Shown: positions 1-8,602, counted from the first letter of the stretch. The stretch is 64,000 nucleotides of DNA from Neobacillus cucumis (GCF_016107705.1 NZ_JAEHGC010000009.1:158959-222958); one strand, 5' to 3'. The notes: generated by a model not told the origin, from the letters alone. Translations and numbers: made by a program.

Positions 1-269
1 AATCGATTCTTCGTCTGACAGAAGAGGGTACGAGCGAGATTGTTTCAACAAATTCAAAAACCTTCCAGGAATTAAATATAAATATTGAAACTCTTCCGCT
101 TAATGAATTTTATCAATTAATCATTGAGAATCCTAAAATGTTGCGCCGGCCCATCATCATGGACGAAAAAAGATTACAGGTTGGATATAACGACGAGGAA
201 ATTCGTAGTTTTCTGCCACGTAAACTTCGCACATTTTTGAACCACGAAATGCAAAAAATGGCTAATTAA
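1..269 (+). CDS. spx: Spx, C-terminal part (cut by window edge)
   Basis: The reading frame is open from the window edge and ends at TAA 267-269. The roughly 88 visible residues contain the Spx C-terminal signature [15 protein letters not shown] followed by FLPRKLR. Spx belongs to the ArsC/Spx thioredoxin-fold family. It binds the RNA polymerase alpha-subunit C-terminal domain and switches on disulfide-stress genes, and it is a ClpXP substrate. The redox CxxC near the N-terminus lies outside the window, so redox sensing cannot be checked. The basic C-terminal tail agrees with Spx rather than arsenate reductase. A paralogue (MgsR/YusI-like) is the main alternative. Confidence 0.88.
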   Translation, partial: SILRLTEEGTSEIVSTNSKTFQELNINIETLPLNEFYQLIIENPKMLRRPIIMDEKRLQVGYNDEEIRSFLPRKLRTFLNHEMQKMAN

Positions 270-297
270 AATGTAATAATAAGTACAAATTAAATAT

Positions 298-331
298 TTG
301 ACAATCCAATCTGTAACGATTAGTATTACAG
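298..331 (+). promoter_or_regulatory. Sigma-A promoter with overlapping dyad operator for the Rrf2 gene
   Basis: TTGACA (298-303), a 17-nt spacer and TAGTAT (321-326) form a good vegetative promoter 55 bp upstream of the Rrf2 gene. A perfect 6-bp inverted repeat, CTGTAA (311-316) and TTACAG (326-331) with a 9-nt centre, straddles the -10 box. Its position fits an autoregulatory Rrf2 operator. That role is inferred from position and symmetry. Confidence 0.6.
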
Positions 332-380
332 TACGATAACGAATGGAAAATAGATGTGATTGTTTCTTAGGAGGCAGACC

Positions 381-794
381 ATGAACAGTGATTTTACACT
401 TGCCATCCATAGTTTAACGTTTCTTGCGCTGCAGCCGGATCGGATGTCAACGAGTGATGCTATTTCAGAAAGTGCGGGTGTCCACCCGGTACGTATCCGT
501 AAAGTGTTAAGTTTGTTGAAAAAACATGGATTTATAAAATCGAAAGAGGGAACGGGCGGCGGCTTTCTTTTTGCTCTCGACTTAAATGATATTAATCTTT
601 GGGATATATATAAGATTACATCTGAAGGTGCCCTGCAGCCTAAATGTCCTGAATCAAATGCGAAGTGTATTGTTGGCGCCAATATGCAAAATGTCCTATG
701 TAGTATTTTTTGGGGGGCAGAAGTACATCTGGGTGAATATCTTAAGGACTACACTATTAAAGAAATTGTTGATCTTATCAATAAAGAAAAATAA
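381..794 (+). CDS. Rrf2-family transcriptional regulator
   Basis: A 137-residue protein with the Rrf2 winged-helix layout: an N-terminal helix-turn-helix (residues ~10-55, with HPVRIRKVLSLLKKHG as recognition helix) and a wing containing KEGTGGGF, followed by a dimerisation helix. Rrf2 proteins are dimeric repressors or activators such as CymR, NsrR, IscR and the small YwnA-like group, which this resembles in length. Three cysteines lie in the region where Fe-S Rrf2 proteins hold ligands (PKCPES, AKCIVG, NVLCSI), so cluster or thiol sensing is possible but unproven. The ATG at 381 was chosen over an in-frame start at 360 because the AGGAGG-like site at 368-374 sits 6-7 nt before it. Confidence 0.85.
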   Translation: MNSDFTLAIHSLTFLALQPDRMSTSDAISESAGVHPVRIRKVLSLLKKHGFIKSKEGTGGGFLFALDLNDINLWDIYKITSEGALQPKCPESNAKCIVGANMQNVLCSIFWGAEVHLGEYLKDYTIKEIVDLINKEK

Positions 795-820
795 GTCGCA
801 TCCTTGCAAGCTTATTTTTC
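786..820 (+). terminator. AT-rich hairpin after the Rrf2 gene
   Basis: GAAAAATAAG (786-795) pairs perfectly with CTTATTTTTC (811-820) around a 15-nt loop and ends in a T-rich arm. The stem overlaps the stop codon. It is a weak terminator candidate because it is A/T rich. Confidence 0.4.
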
Positions 821-891
821 ATTTAAATGTAATAAAAAAAATTACAGTTTGTTAAAATGGCATTCAAAATAATTGAAGCAGGTGAGAAAGA

Positions 892-1233
892 ATGTTATCC
901 AATAAGCAGGCTATTTTAAAAACAGGTGATTGGATTAAGGGAAAAGCACGAGATGGGGAATTAATCATTGGTTATATCGAATCATTATCGCCAGAAATTC
1001 CAGAAGAAGTAGTTAAGGTAACAGTGGTCACGAGTGATAATTATGATATGATTGGAAAAACCATTCCCTTGTTAAGTAAACGGGTTAATAAACTGCCTAT
1101 TTCAAAAGCGATCAACAAGGAACAAATTCGATTTCTTATTGACTTGGCATTATCGACAGGAGATGAGGAATGGTTTTTGGAACTTTCTTCTAAATTAACC
1201 TCAATAGAGCAGCTAGTTAATGGAGTATATTAA
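892..1233 (+). CDS. IDEAL-domain protein
   Basis: A 113-residue soluble protein whose C-terminus (residues ~73-105) carries the IDEAL-domain pattern: an IRFLIDLALSTGDEEWF helix followed by LSSKL. IDEAL domains are short helical modules found almost only in Bacillales, alone or at the end of small proteins, and are thought to mediate protein contacts; no enzymatic role is known. The N-terminal half has a beta-rich look (WIKGKARDGELIIGYIES). It starts at ATG 892 behind GGTGAG. It stands as a single gene between the Rrf2 gene and a strong terminator. The specific function is unknown. Confidence 0.75.
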   Translation: MLSNKQAILKTGDWIKGKARDGELIIGYIESLSPEIPEEVVKVTVVTSDNYDMIGKTIPLLSKRVNKLPISKAINKEQIRFLIDLALSTGDEEWFLELSSKLTSIEQLVNGVY

Positions 1234-1289
1234 AATCGTTAAATTTGATTCATTAAACCCAACGGAAAAGTTCAAATAATTCATTGCAA

Positions 1290-1326
1290 AATAGCATTTT
1301 CCATCGGGGAAAATGCTATTCTTATT
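1290..1326 (+). terminator. Rho-independent terminator after the IDEAL gene
   Basis: AATAGCATTTTCC (1290-1302) and GGAAAATGCTATT (1308-1320) form a perfect 13-bp stem with a 5-nt loop, followed by CTTATTT. Confidence 0.85.
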
Positions 1327-1439
1327 TAACCTCTATTATGGTCTAGCAAAACGTTTACCGTATACCTTTATCGCATTTACCATAAAATAATCAATGATTA
1401 AAGGATAAATAAAACATAACCATAATGGAGGTATTTCTT

Positions 1440-2462
1440 TTGGGGATTTTTAATAAAGAAAATAGAAACACCTTAACCTCTGCAGAAGTATCCGCTCTTT
1501 GGCTTCAGTATATGGGTGATAGCATGGCCATTTGTGTTTACAAATATTTTCTTACAATCGTTGAAAATCGAGAGATCAAACGCATTATAGAATCTTCCTT
1601 ACTGTTATCTGAAAGCCATATCAAGAAAATTACCGAATTCCTGAAAAGTGCAAATTTCCAAGTCCCAATCGGATTTACAGAGAATGATGTGAATCTTAAT
1701 GCCCCACGTTTATTTTCTGACCAGTTTTTACTTTTTTACTCCAAAATTATGACCATACATGGATTAAACGCATAGCGCTTAGCGATTACTAACTCGGAGC
1801 GAAAAGACATTCAAAATTATTTTTTTGAATGCCTAGCATCATCTAAAGAATTATTTCAAAAAATATTGGACTTTGCAAAAGCACAGCCAAATTTTTCAAG
1901 TGTTCCATCCATTCCTGCACCTTTTGGGGTAGAGTTTATAGATTCAACCGGAATTATCTCAAATTTATTTGGAGATAAGAGACCACTTAGCACTTCCGAA
2001 ATCAGCAACCTTTTCTTTAATTCAAAGAAAACTGGATTTGTCAGATCATTAAGTTTGGCTTTTAGTCAGGTAGCAAAGCTGGAAGATGTTCGTGATTTCA
2101 TGGTAAAAAACGTTACATTAGCGGGAAAAGATGCTGAAAGCTTTGACACAATTTTACAAGAAGATCATTTACCAATTCCCAAAAGATGGGATGCTGAAAT
2201 TACTGATTCTACCATAAGTCCGTTTTCAGACAAATTGATGATGTCTCATGCATCGTTTCTAGTCAATGCGGCTCTTTCCTATTATGGTGCAGGATTAGGA
2301 TCCAGCTTAAGATCGGATATGATTTTAAACTACTATAAGGTTTTTACTCATGCCATGGAGGCTGGTGTTATTTGTTACAATATTATGGTGAAACATGGAT
2401 GGTTGGAAAAACAACCAGAAGCGGTTGATAGAAAATCCTTGTCACAAGGCTCTGGGAAATGA
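1440..2462 (+). pseudogene. DUF3231 family gene interrupted by an in-frame TAG
   Basis: The frame runs from TTG 1440 to TGA 2462, broken only by TAG at 1773-1775. Both halves are in the same frame and read as one DUF3231 protein (about 340 residues): an N-terminal helical half with SALWLQYMGDSMA, then HGLNA-stop-RLAITNSER, then a second half with PAPFGVEFID. In relatives I recall, the interrupted position is usually an aromatic residue, so one point mutation explains the break. DUF3231 proteins are ferritin-like helical-bundle proteins of unknown function in sporulating Bacilli, made of two similar halves. TTG 1440 is preferred to ATG 1425 because that ATG is part of the ATGGAGG ribosome site. 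Sequencing error is a possible alternative. Confidence 0.8.
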
Positions 2463-2507
2463 AACGATTATGTCCTACATAAAAATTACAAAATTCCTAT
2501 TTTAAAA

Positions 2508-2534
2508 TAAAAAGAGCCAACTTGGCTCTTTTTT
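2508..2534. terminator. Bidirectional terminator between convergent genes
   Basis: AAAGAGCCAA (2511-2520) and TTGGCTCTTT (2522-2531) form a perfect stem flanked by A-runs on one side and T-runs on the other, so it serves both the DUF3231 remnant and the minus-strand GerAB gene. Confidence 0.85.
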
Positions 2535-2539
2535 GATTT

Positions 2540-3628
2540 TCATTTTTTCTTCACCTTCTTCACCAGCAACACCAGAAATAAAAGTATTGGAATGTATCCA
2601 TAATTTATGTAAAAAGCTATTTTCCCTGTGAAATTGGCGAACAAATAGATTTGCTGCCTTGTTTTTAAAAAATTAATAGTGATTATTATGGCTAATGATA
2701 TGATAAATACCCCATATTTTTGTTTCAGATTGACCACGTTTTTTACAATGCGGCTAGCACACCAAATGGCAATACAAAAATTGGGGAGAATGAGAATATT
2801 CCAATTGGCAATTCCAATAAATTCAAATCTCTCGACAAACGGCATTTCAACGATTTTCCACATCGTCAAAGTTGCCCACCTGTTCTTTTGAAGCTGTCCC
2901 TCTGAAAAATAAGAAAATGTTAGAATCGTAAGAAGCGTATAGATAATCGTGGTAAAAAGGACAGCAAGATGGGCCCATTTCTTTGATTTATCCGGTTCCT
3001 TAATGAACGGATAAACAAATAATAATACTTCATAGCCGAGATACGTGAGGGACATTTGATAAGAAGCCTTGATTAGGTCCATTATCGAGTGGTCTAGGAT
3101 GGGTAGTAGGTTTTTTATATCTGCATACGGTACGGTAAATAAAAATGTGAATGCTAAATACGCAGGAAGAACAACTCCAAAGAATGCGACACCTGTAACG
3201 GTTCTGAACCCTCCGAAAATAATATAGATGGCTAAACCACAGAAGGCCAAGGAGAACCAGAATGTACTAAAATCTTCGAACATCCATACCTGAATGACCT
3301 CAATAAAAATCCTAACAGTAGTTACGGCAACAAGAATAAAATATAAAACAAACGGGGCAGACATGAGCTTCCCGATTTTCTTCCCAAATACAAACGTATG
3401 AGCTGTCATAATATCCCCATTAACTGTTTCGACAATTTTATACATCATCCAGAGTATGATATGGATGCTCAAACCGGCAAAAAGAACCGATATCCATGCG
3501 TCATAACCTGCAGTTTGGGCGATATAGCGCTGGAATCCAAGTACCCCTATGCCAAACTGCATAGAATGGACGAGAAAAAAAACTAAGAAAGGCGATATCT
3601 TTGCTTTTTCAGGCACTAATTGCTCCAT
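2540..3628 (-). CDS. GerAB-type spore germination permease, lone B subunit
   Basis: A 362-residue, very hydrophobic protein with about ten membrane segments and the layout of the GerB (GerAB/GerKB) family in the APC superfamily. These are the B subunits of nutrient germinant receptors in the inner spore membrane and are thought to bind the germinant. Family-like features are the first helix with GVLGFQRYIAQTAG, the central LLPILDHS region and a basic C-terminal tail (VKKVKKK). No A or C subunit lies next to it, unlike the two full operons in this window. It may pair with subunits encoded elsewhere. It starts at ATG 3628 behind GGAGG. No convincing sporulation sigma promoter was found upstream. 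Confidence 0.85.
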   Translation of the reverse strand: MEQLVPEKAKISPFLVFFLVHSMQFGIGVLGFQRYIAQTAGYDAWISVLFAGLSIHIILWMMYKIVETVNGDIMTAHTFVFGKKIGKLMSAPFVLYFILVAVTTVRIFIEVIQVWMFEDFSTFWFSLAFCGLAIYIIFGGFRTVTGVAFFGVVLPAYLAFTFLFTVPYADIKNLLPILDHSIMDLIKASYQMSLTYLGYEVLLFVYPFIKEPDKSKKWAHLAVLFTTIIYTLLTILTFSYFSEGQLQKNRWATLTMWKIVEMPFVERFEFIGIANWNILILPNFCIAIWCASRIVKNVVNLKQKYGVFIISLAIIITINFLKTRQQIYLFANFTGKIAFYINYGYIPILLFLVLLVKKVKKK

Positions 3629-4085
3629 GGTTTATCCTCCGGTCTTACATCAAAAAGCCTATAAAAAATTAGGTTTTTAGTATTTCCTCAATTGGAATAA
3701 TTATGAATGTCACCTTTTCTCTGGAAGGAATAGGTATATCAGATTTTTGTTGGATTCGTTTATCCTTTCAACCTACCGCCATATCTCGCAACTCCTTAAA
3801 ATTTAGCTTATCAAACTTTTTCTAAAGAATTCCAATGAACAAAAGACAGCGGTACATGATCACTATCAAAAGTGCTTACTGATATGAAGAAACAACTATA
3901 GGCTTTTTCATCGTGAAATAGGCGCTTAAATCAGTAACAGCAACCTAATAAGAATCATAATTTGTTGAAGAGAGTTCACGTAGGATTGGTTAGTTTCATA
4001 TACACCAAACTGACAAACTACACTTCGTTAAACTCTGGTTTCAGGTGTCCTTAAACCTGATTATAAGTACAAAGGGGAGGAAAAA
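3629..4085. other. 457-bp divergent intergenic region
   Basis: This holds the start regions of the minus-strand GerAB gene and the plus-strand microcin precursor. No plausible small gene was found on either strand. A short inverted repeat (AAAGCCTA near 3655 and TAGGTTTTT near 3669) lies in the GerAB leader. No promoter stood out clearly for the precursor gene. Confidence 0.5.
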
Positions 4086-4364
4086 ATGCAGAATTTTCAT
4101 AATGAGCTGCAAGGGTTGGGTATCGATCCTTATCAAGTTGGTGAATTAGTTCCATTGAATTTACAGAGCTCTGATCCGCGCGTGTTTCGCTGTGGAGGCT
4201 TTCGCTGTGGAGGCTTTGGTCGTTGTGGAGGCTTTGGCTTTCGTTGTGGAGGCTGCTTCGGTTGTGGCGGCTGTGGCTTTGGTTGCGGCGGCTTTGGTTG
4301 TGTCGGATTTGGTTGTTTTGGTTTTGGTTTTAGCTGTGTTGGCATCGGTTTCGGATTTATTTAA
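4086..4364 (+). CDS. TOMM (heterocycloanthracin/sonorensin-type) precursor peptide
   Basis: A 92-residue peptide. The first ~34 residues form a polar leader (MQNFHNELQGLGIDPYQVGE). The rest is a core made almost only of Gly, Cys, Phe and Arg: RCGGF units at the start, then CGGC and GCGGF blocks, ending in a Phe/Gly-rich tail. The core has eleven Cys, one Ser and no Thr, Ala or charged acid. This is the hallmark of Bacillus thiazole/oxazole-modified microcins, in which a YcaO cyclodehydratase turns Cys and Ser into azolines and a flavin dehydrogenase aromatises them. All three enzymes follow directly. A strong GGGGAGG site lies just before ATG 4086. Opposite-strand frames here are composition artefacts. 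Leader cleavage site and product structure are unknown. Confidence 0.9.
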   Translation: MQNFHNELQGLGIDPYQVGELVPLNLQSSDPRVFRCGGFRCGGFGRCGGFGFRCGGCFGCGGCGFGCGGFGCVGFGCFGFGFSCVGIGFGFI

Positions 4365-4418
4365 TGGGTTTAGATTCTGGAAAACTGCTGAAAAAAAATA
4401 TGATTTTGTGAAACAAAG

Positions 4419-4459
4419 TGCCCCTGCATGTACATGTGCCGCAGGGGCACTTATTTTAT
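4419..4459 (+). terminator. Terminator/attenuator after the microcin precursor
   Basis: GTGCCCCTGC (4419-4428) and GCAGGGGCAC (4441-4450) form a perfect GC-rich stem followed by TTATTTTAT. It lies 55 bp after the precursor stop, so most transcripts should end here and the enzyme genes would be made in smaller amounts or from their own promoter. Confidence 0.8.
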
Positions 4460-4468
4460 CCCGCATTA

Positions 4469-4538
4469 ACGGGCAGTAAGACCCCCACTTCAAGGCTTAG
4501 TGGAAACAGGAAGCATATGTGGGGGATCAACTGCCCGT
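4469..4538 (+). repeat. Nested inverted repeat in the TOMM spacer
   Basis: Outer arms ACGGGCAGT (4469-4477) and ACTGCCCGT (4530-4538) enclose inner arms CCCCCAC (4482-4488) and GTGGGGG (4519-4525), giving one long stem-loop. It may be a structured dispersed repeat (a relic of an IS or palindromic element) or a leader for the enzyme operon. A genome search would separate these. Confidence 0.6.
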
Positions 4539-4561
4539 AAAAGCCCGATTGGTTCAACTAA

Positions 4562-4597
4562 CAATCAGTGGGGGATGAAAAAAACCCCCACTGATTG
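4562..4597 (+). repeat. Second strong hairpin in the TOMM spacer
   Basis: CAATCAGTGGGGG (4562-4574) and CCCCCACTGATTG (4585-4597) pair perfectly over 13 bp. Its AGTGGGGG arm could instead pair with CCCCCACT at 4482-4489, so the two hairpins can be mutually exclusive. There is no T-run after it, so it is not a classic terminator. Confidence 0.6.
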
Positions 4598-4682
4598 AAG
4601 TTTCACCTTATCATATTGGACAAAAAATCGTACATAAACTGATAGTGCGCAAGTAGTTACGATTAGAATAAGGAGGGGCCGA

Positions 4683-6641
4683 ATGACAAATCTTACCTCG
4701 TCCTCACGTTTGAAGGCTAAAAGGGATACATTTTTTATCCCGGATCCAAAGGGTGGAGTTTATTTTAGAAATAACCTCAATTCATTTCGATTGGAAGGTC
4801 AAACCATCTATCAATGGATTGAAAAATTGTTGCCGATGTTTAATGGGGAACAAACATTGGGAGCTTTAACAGAGGGATTATCAGCACCATACCGTGACAG
4901 GGTATATGAGATTGCAGAAACGTTATACAAGAATGGGTTTGTTCGCGATGTAAGCAAAGATCTTCCCCATCAATTAAGACGTCCAGTTCTTGAAAAGTAT
5001 GCTTCACAAATTGAATTCATTGAGAATTTTACGGAATCGGGTGCTTACCATTTTCAAGAATATCGACAGGCTAAGGTTCTGGCTGTCGGCTCAGGGCCCA
5101 TTTTGGTCTCGTTGGTTTCTGCCTTATTGGAATCTGGGCTGCCCAAATTAAATGTATTGGTAACTGGTACAGTTCCAACCAATAGGCTGCGCCTCCATGA
5201 GTTGATCCAGAATGCGAGAAAAATTGATTCCGATGTGGAGCTCGAGGAAGTATCCTATCCTAAAGGAGCCGGGGAAAATTTTTGGAACAAAGTAGTTCAG
5301 CCCTATGATTGGATTCTGTATGTGTCACAGGATGGAAATCTAAATGAATTAAGGAATCTGAATCAGGTTTGCCAAGAAGAAAAGAAGTCATTTCTCCCTG
5401 CTATCTGTTTAGAAAAAGTGGGACTCTCCGGTCCGTTAACCCATCCAGAAACAGAAGTATGCTTCGATTCTGCATGGCGTAGAATTCATCCATCTCTTGT
5501 GGAAGCCGAGGGGCGAACACAGTCATTCTCTTCCACCTCTGGAGCGATTTTGGCAAATGTGTCTGCATTCGAATTTTTCAAGAAAGCTACAGGAATCGCA
5601 GGCTCAAACCAAGATAATCAAATTTATCTGCTTAATCTTGAAACGATGGAAGGTGACTGGCTTTCATTCATTTCACATCCCTCTGTATTGTCAAATAGTG
5701 TGAGACCCGGGCTGGTTGATGATCTTGATGTAAGACTGAAACAAGAATCTGACAGGAATGAACAAAAGGATTTGTTTGAATATTTCAGTCGATTAACTTC
5801 AGAAGAAATCGGTATTTTCCATACCTGGGAGGAACGAAATTTGCCACAGCTTCCTCTTTCCCAGTGCTATGTTCAGAGCGTTAACCCAGTGTCAGAGGGA
5901 CCTGCAGAACTACTGCCGGAAGTTGTCTGTTTGGGTCTGACACATGAAGAAGCCAGAAGAAATGCCGGATTGACAGGCATCGAAATGTATGTTTCAAAAA
6001 TAATCGATTCACCTGTTTATGGGTTTAGAAATCAGATAGGTCATGTTCATGAGAGTCTTCCTGAAGGTTTTATTGGTATTGGTTCAGGAGAAAACATCGC
6101 TGAGGCTGTTTGTCGAGGGCTGCAAGCCTATCTAGATGAAGAATTGAAAAATAGAAAAGGAGATCACCAGAATACGGTTAAGGGTGTACAAATGGGAGCC
6201 ATAGAAGATAAAAAATGCCGATTTTATTTAAATGCCCTTACTACCTTAAATGGTTCACCGGCCATTGGGTTAAAAGAGGACGTATTTGGATTCCCTGTGG
6301 TTTGGGTAAGGTCAAAGGGCTGCTGGTATACAGGGGTAGGTTTAAATACAACCTTGGCATTGCGAAATACTTTGCAGCAAGCACTTTTGGATGCGCAAAA
6401 CCAGAAGAATTCCGTAGAGAGGCATGAGAAGGAGTCTATGATTTACCTTAAAAAAAATGAAAACAAACTCGAAATCCCTTCTTGTGAGGAAATGACACAA
6501 TTGGAACTGTTACAATCTTCCATTCAGGTCTTAAATCGAAACAGCAAACAGCTATTGGTTTATGATCTGTCGATTGAGCCGTTTTTAAAACAAGAGCTGG
6601 CAGGGGTGTATGGTGTGCAGGTACGAGAGGGGGATTCATAA
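4683..6641 (+). CDS. TOMM maturation protein, ThiF-like (TIGR03693-type)
   Basis: A 652-residue soluble protein. The N-terminal ~95 residues look like a winged-helix RiPP recognition element (GGVYFRNNLNSFRLEG, then LTEGLSAPYRDRVYEI), which would bind the precursor leader. Next is a degenerate Rossmann/E1-ThiF-like region with VLAVGSGPILVSLVSALLES. The C-terminal third contains two stretches resembling part of the YcaO fold (GIGSGENIAEAVCRGLQAYL and GVGLNTTLALRNTL). Proteins of this type occur only beside heterocycloanthracin-like precursors and are taken as partner proteins that deliver the peptide to the cyclodehydratase. Its stop overlaps the next start by one base. It starts at ATG 4683 behind AAGGAGGGG. 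The exact biochemical role is inferred from family context. Confidence 0.85.
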   Translation: MTNLTSSSRLKAKRDTFFIPDPKGGVYFRNNLNSFRLEGQTIYQWIEKLLPMFNGEQTLGALTEGLSAPYRDRVYEIAETLYKNGFVRDVSKDLPHQLRRPVLEKYASQIEFIENFTESGAYHFQEYRQAKVLAVGSGPILVSLVSALLESGLPKLNVLVTGTVPTNRLRLHELIQNARKIDSDVELEEVSYPKGAGENFWNKVVQPYDWILYVSQDGNLNELRNLNQVCQEEKKSFLPAICLEKVGLSGPLTHPETEVCFDSAWRRIHPSLVEAEGRTQSFSSTSGAILANVSAFEFFKKATGIAGSNQDNQIYLLNLETMEGDWLSFISHPSVLSNSVRPGLVDDLDVRLKQESDRNEQKDLFEYFSRLTSEEIGIFHTWEERNLPQLPLSQCYVQSVNPVSEGPAELLPEVVCLGLTHEEARRNAGLTGIEMYVSKIIDSPVYGFRNQIGHVHESLPEGFIGIGSGENIAEAVCRGLQAYLDEELKNRKGDHQNTVKGVQMGAIEDKKCRFYLNALTTLNGSPAIGLKEDVFGFPVVWVRSKGCWYTGVGLNTTLALRNTLQQALLDAQNQKNSVERHEKESMIYLKKNENKLEIPSCEEMTQLELLQSSIQVLNRNSKQLLVYDLSIEPFLKQELAGVYGVQVREGDS

Positions 6642-8581
6642 TGACTGCACAGATTCTAATAGACGGAGATGGATTATTAGCAGATTATGTCTTTGAGCAA
6701 TTGTCCGCTACCTATCAAGTTAGACGTCAAAGCATGAATGAAGAAATTCCCGAAGAAACAGAATTGGCTCTAGTGCTTGACGATGCTTGGCATCCATCCA
6801 AACATCGAAAAGCGGATGAGAGATTCAAGGCCGCCGGTATCCCTTGGCTTCGAGGTTTTGTTTCGTTTGGTGAGGGAATTATTGGCCCTTTCGTACGGCC
6901 CGGCACTCCAGGATGCTCCCACTGTGCTGACAAACGGCGCTTGCTTGCCGGACCTGACCGCCTTGAAATGTCGGAGATTCAGGCAAGATTGACAGTAGGA
7001 TCAGCTGTTACGCGAGATGCATGGTCATCAAGAATGGGATTAATGCAAATGGCTATCTTCATCCATAACGAAGTTCAGAAAGTTCTTCAAGGAGATTCCT
7101 CGTCCTTAGAAGAAAGGATGTTCATTACTAATCTGAAAATGTTAACGAACTCCCGTCATTTTTTCTTGCCTGATCCATTGTGCCCGATTTGCAGTCCATT
7201 ACCTGAAGACTCACCAGAATTAGCTCAAATTAGGTTAGAGTCCAGTCCTAAAATAAATGGTGAAGGGTTTCGCTGCCGCTCGATGGATGAATTGAAAACA
7301 GTGCTGGTAGATGACTATCTGGATTTTCGTACAGGAATTATGAATGGAAAAATAGAGGATTTCAGACTCCCATTTGCAGATGTTTTGGTTAACATGCCGT
7401 TGTTTGGAGCGGACGAGGGAGTTGCTGGTCGTACTATTTCATATGAAATGAGTGAGTTAACTGCGATTTTGGAGGGGTTAGAGCGATATTGTGGAATTGA
7501 ACCTCAAGGGAAAAGGAAGAAAGTTCGGGAAAGTTATCAGCATTTAAAGGAAGTAGCATTAAATCCAGCCAGAGTAGGATTTCATGACCAGATACAATAT
7601 GCAAAGCCTGGTTTTCCATTTAAACCGTTTCATCCTGATCAACCAATGAATTGGGTCTGGGGTTATTCCTTCATGCAAGAACGTCCTATACTCGTTCCGG
7701 AGCTACTTGCTTACTACAGTTTGGGCAATGGGGAGGGCTTTGTTTATGAAACCTCCAATGGGTGTGCCTTAGGAGGGAGCTTGGAGGAAGCCATCTTCCA
7801 TGGCATTATGGAGGTCGTCGAGCGCGATTCTTTCTTGTTAACCTGGTATGCGCAGCTGCCCCTTTCACGTCTTGATCCCTATTCTGCTAACGACAAAGAA
7901 TTAGAGTTAATGGTTGACCGTATACGTGAGGTGTCGGAATATGACCTATATTTTTATAATTCGACAATGGAAAACGAGATTCCTAGTGTTTGGGCAATAG
8001 CCAAAAACAGAAGATCAAAGGGTGTCAACCTCATTTGTGCAGCAGGTGCGAATCCTGATCCTGTAAGAGCAGTAAAAAGCGCGATTTACGAGCTCGCTGG
8101 AATGATGGTTAGGCATGACGAAATATTGGAGAAAAACCGGCAGAAATATGAAGAAATGCTTAAAAATCCATTTGCAGTCCGGAACATGGAGGACCATGGC
8201 CTGCTTTACGGACTGCGGGAAGCAGAGGAGCGGTTGAGCTTTTTATTGGATGATCAGCGGCCATTACGGACATTTGCTGAGGAATTTACACAGCCTCCGG
8301 TGTACACTGATTTGAAGGATGATCTTCAGGATATTCTTCAAAGGTTTCGCGCGTTAAACCTCGAGGTCATTGTGGTGGACCAAACGACACCGATTACCAA
8401 ACGGAACGGTTTATTCTGTGTAAAGGTATTGATTCCTGGTATGTTGCCGATGACATTCGGACATCATCTTACTCGTGTCAAAGGGCTGGAAAGGGTCCTC
8501 CAAGTACCAATGAAGCTTGGATATGCCAAACAGCCGTTATCGTATGAACAGCTTAATCCCTATCCTCACCCATTCCCATAA
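6641..8581 (+). CDS. TOMM cyclodehydratase, fused C-D protein (YcaO)
   Basis: A 646-residue fusion. The N-terminal ~200 residues match the ocin C (cyclodehydratase-2) module: a peptide-clamp fold with two CxxC pairs, CSHC and CPIC, that should bind one structural zinc. The C-terminal ~430 residues are a YcaO (SagD/TruD-like) domain that uses ATP to activate the amide backbone so that Cys/Ser side chains cyclise to azolines. Visible YcaO signatures are ELTAILEGLERYCG, NGCALGGSLEEAIFHGIMEV followed by ERDSF, and the ATP-site glutamates they carry. The protein ends in PYPHPFP, the proline-rich tail that completes the YcaO active site. It is translationally coupled to the ThiF-like gene. The SagB-type dehydrogenase follows after 21 bp. 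Confidence 0.92.
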   Translation: MTAQILIDGDGLLADYVFEQLSATYQVRRQSMNEEIPEETELALVLDDAWHPSKHRKADERFKAAGIPWLRGFVSFGEGIIGPFVRPGTPGCSHCADKRRLLAGPDRLEMSEIQARLTVGSAVTRDAWSSRMGLMQMAIFIHNEVQKVLQGDSSSLEERMFITNLKMLTNSRHFFLPDPLCPICSPLPEDSPELAQIRLESSPKINGEGFRCRSMDELKTVLVDDYLDFRTGIMNGKIEDFRLPFADVLVNMPLFGADEGVAGRTISYEMSELTAILEGLERYCGIEPQGKRKKVRESYQHLKEVALNPARVGFHDQIQYAKPGFPFKPFHPDQPMNWVWGYSFMQERPILVPELLAYYSLGNGEGFVYETSNGCALGGSLEEAIFHGIMEVVERDSFLLTWYAQLPLSRLDPYSANDKELELMVDRIREVSEYDLYFYNSTMENEIPSVWAIAKNRRSKGVNLICAAGANPDPVRAVKSAIYELAGMMVRHDEILEKNRQKYEEMLKNPFAVRNMEDHGLLYGLREAEERLSFLLDDQRPLRTFAEEFTQPPVYTDLKDDLQDILQRFRALNLEVIVVDQTTPITKRNGLFCVKVLIPGMLPMTFGHHLTRVKGLERVLQVPMKLGYAKQPLSYEQLNPYPHPFP

Positions 8582-8602
8582 TGAAGAACAGGAGGTGTAA
8601 GA

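Noticed and set aside
4133..4493. Pro/Lys-rich and Ala/Thr-rich proteins on the strand opposite the microcin precursor
   Set aside because: They are translations of the complement of the Gly/Cys repeat, without ribosome sites; the forward frame has a strong site and a matching enzyme operon.
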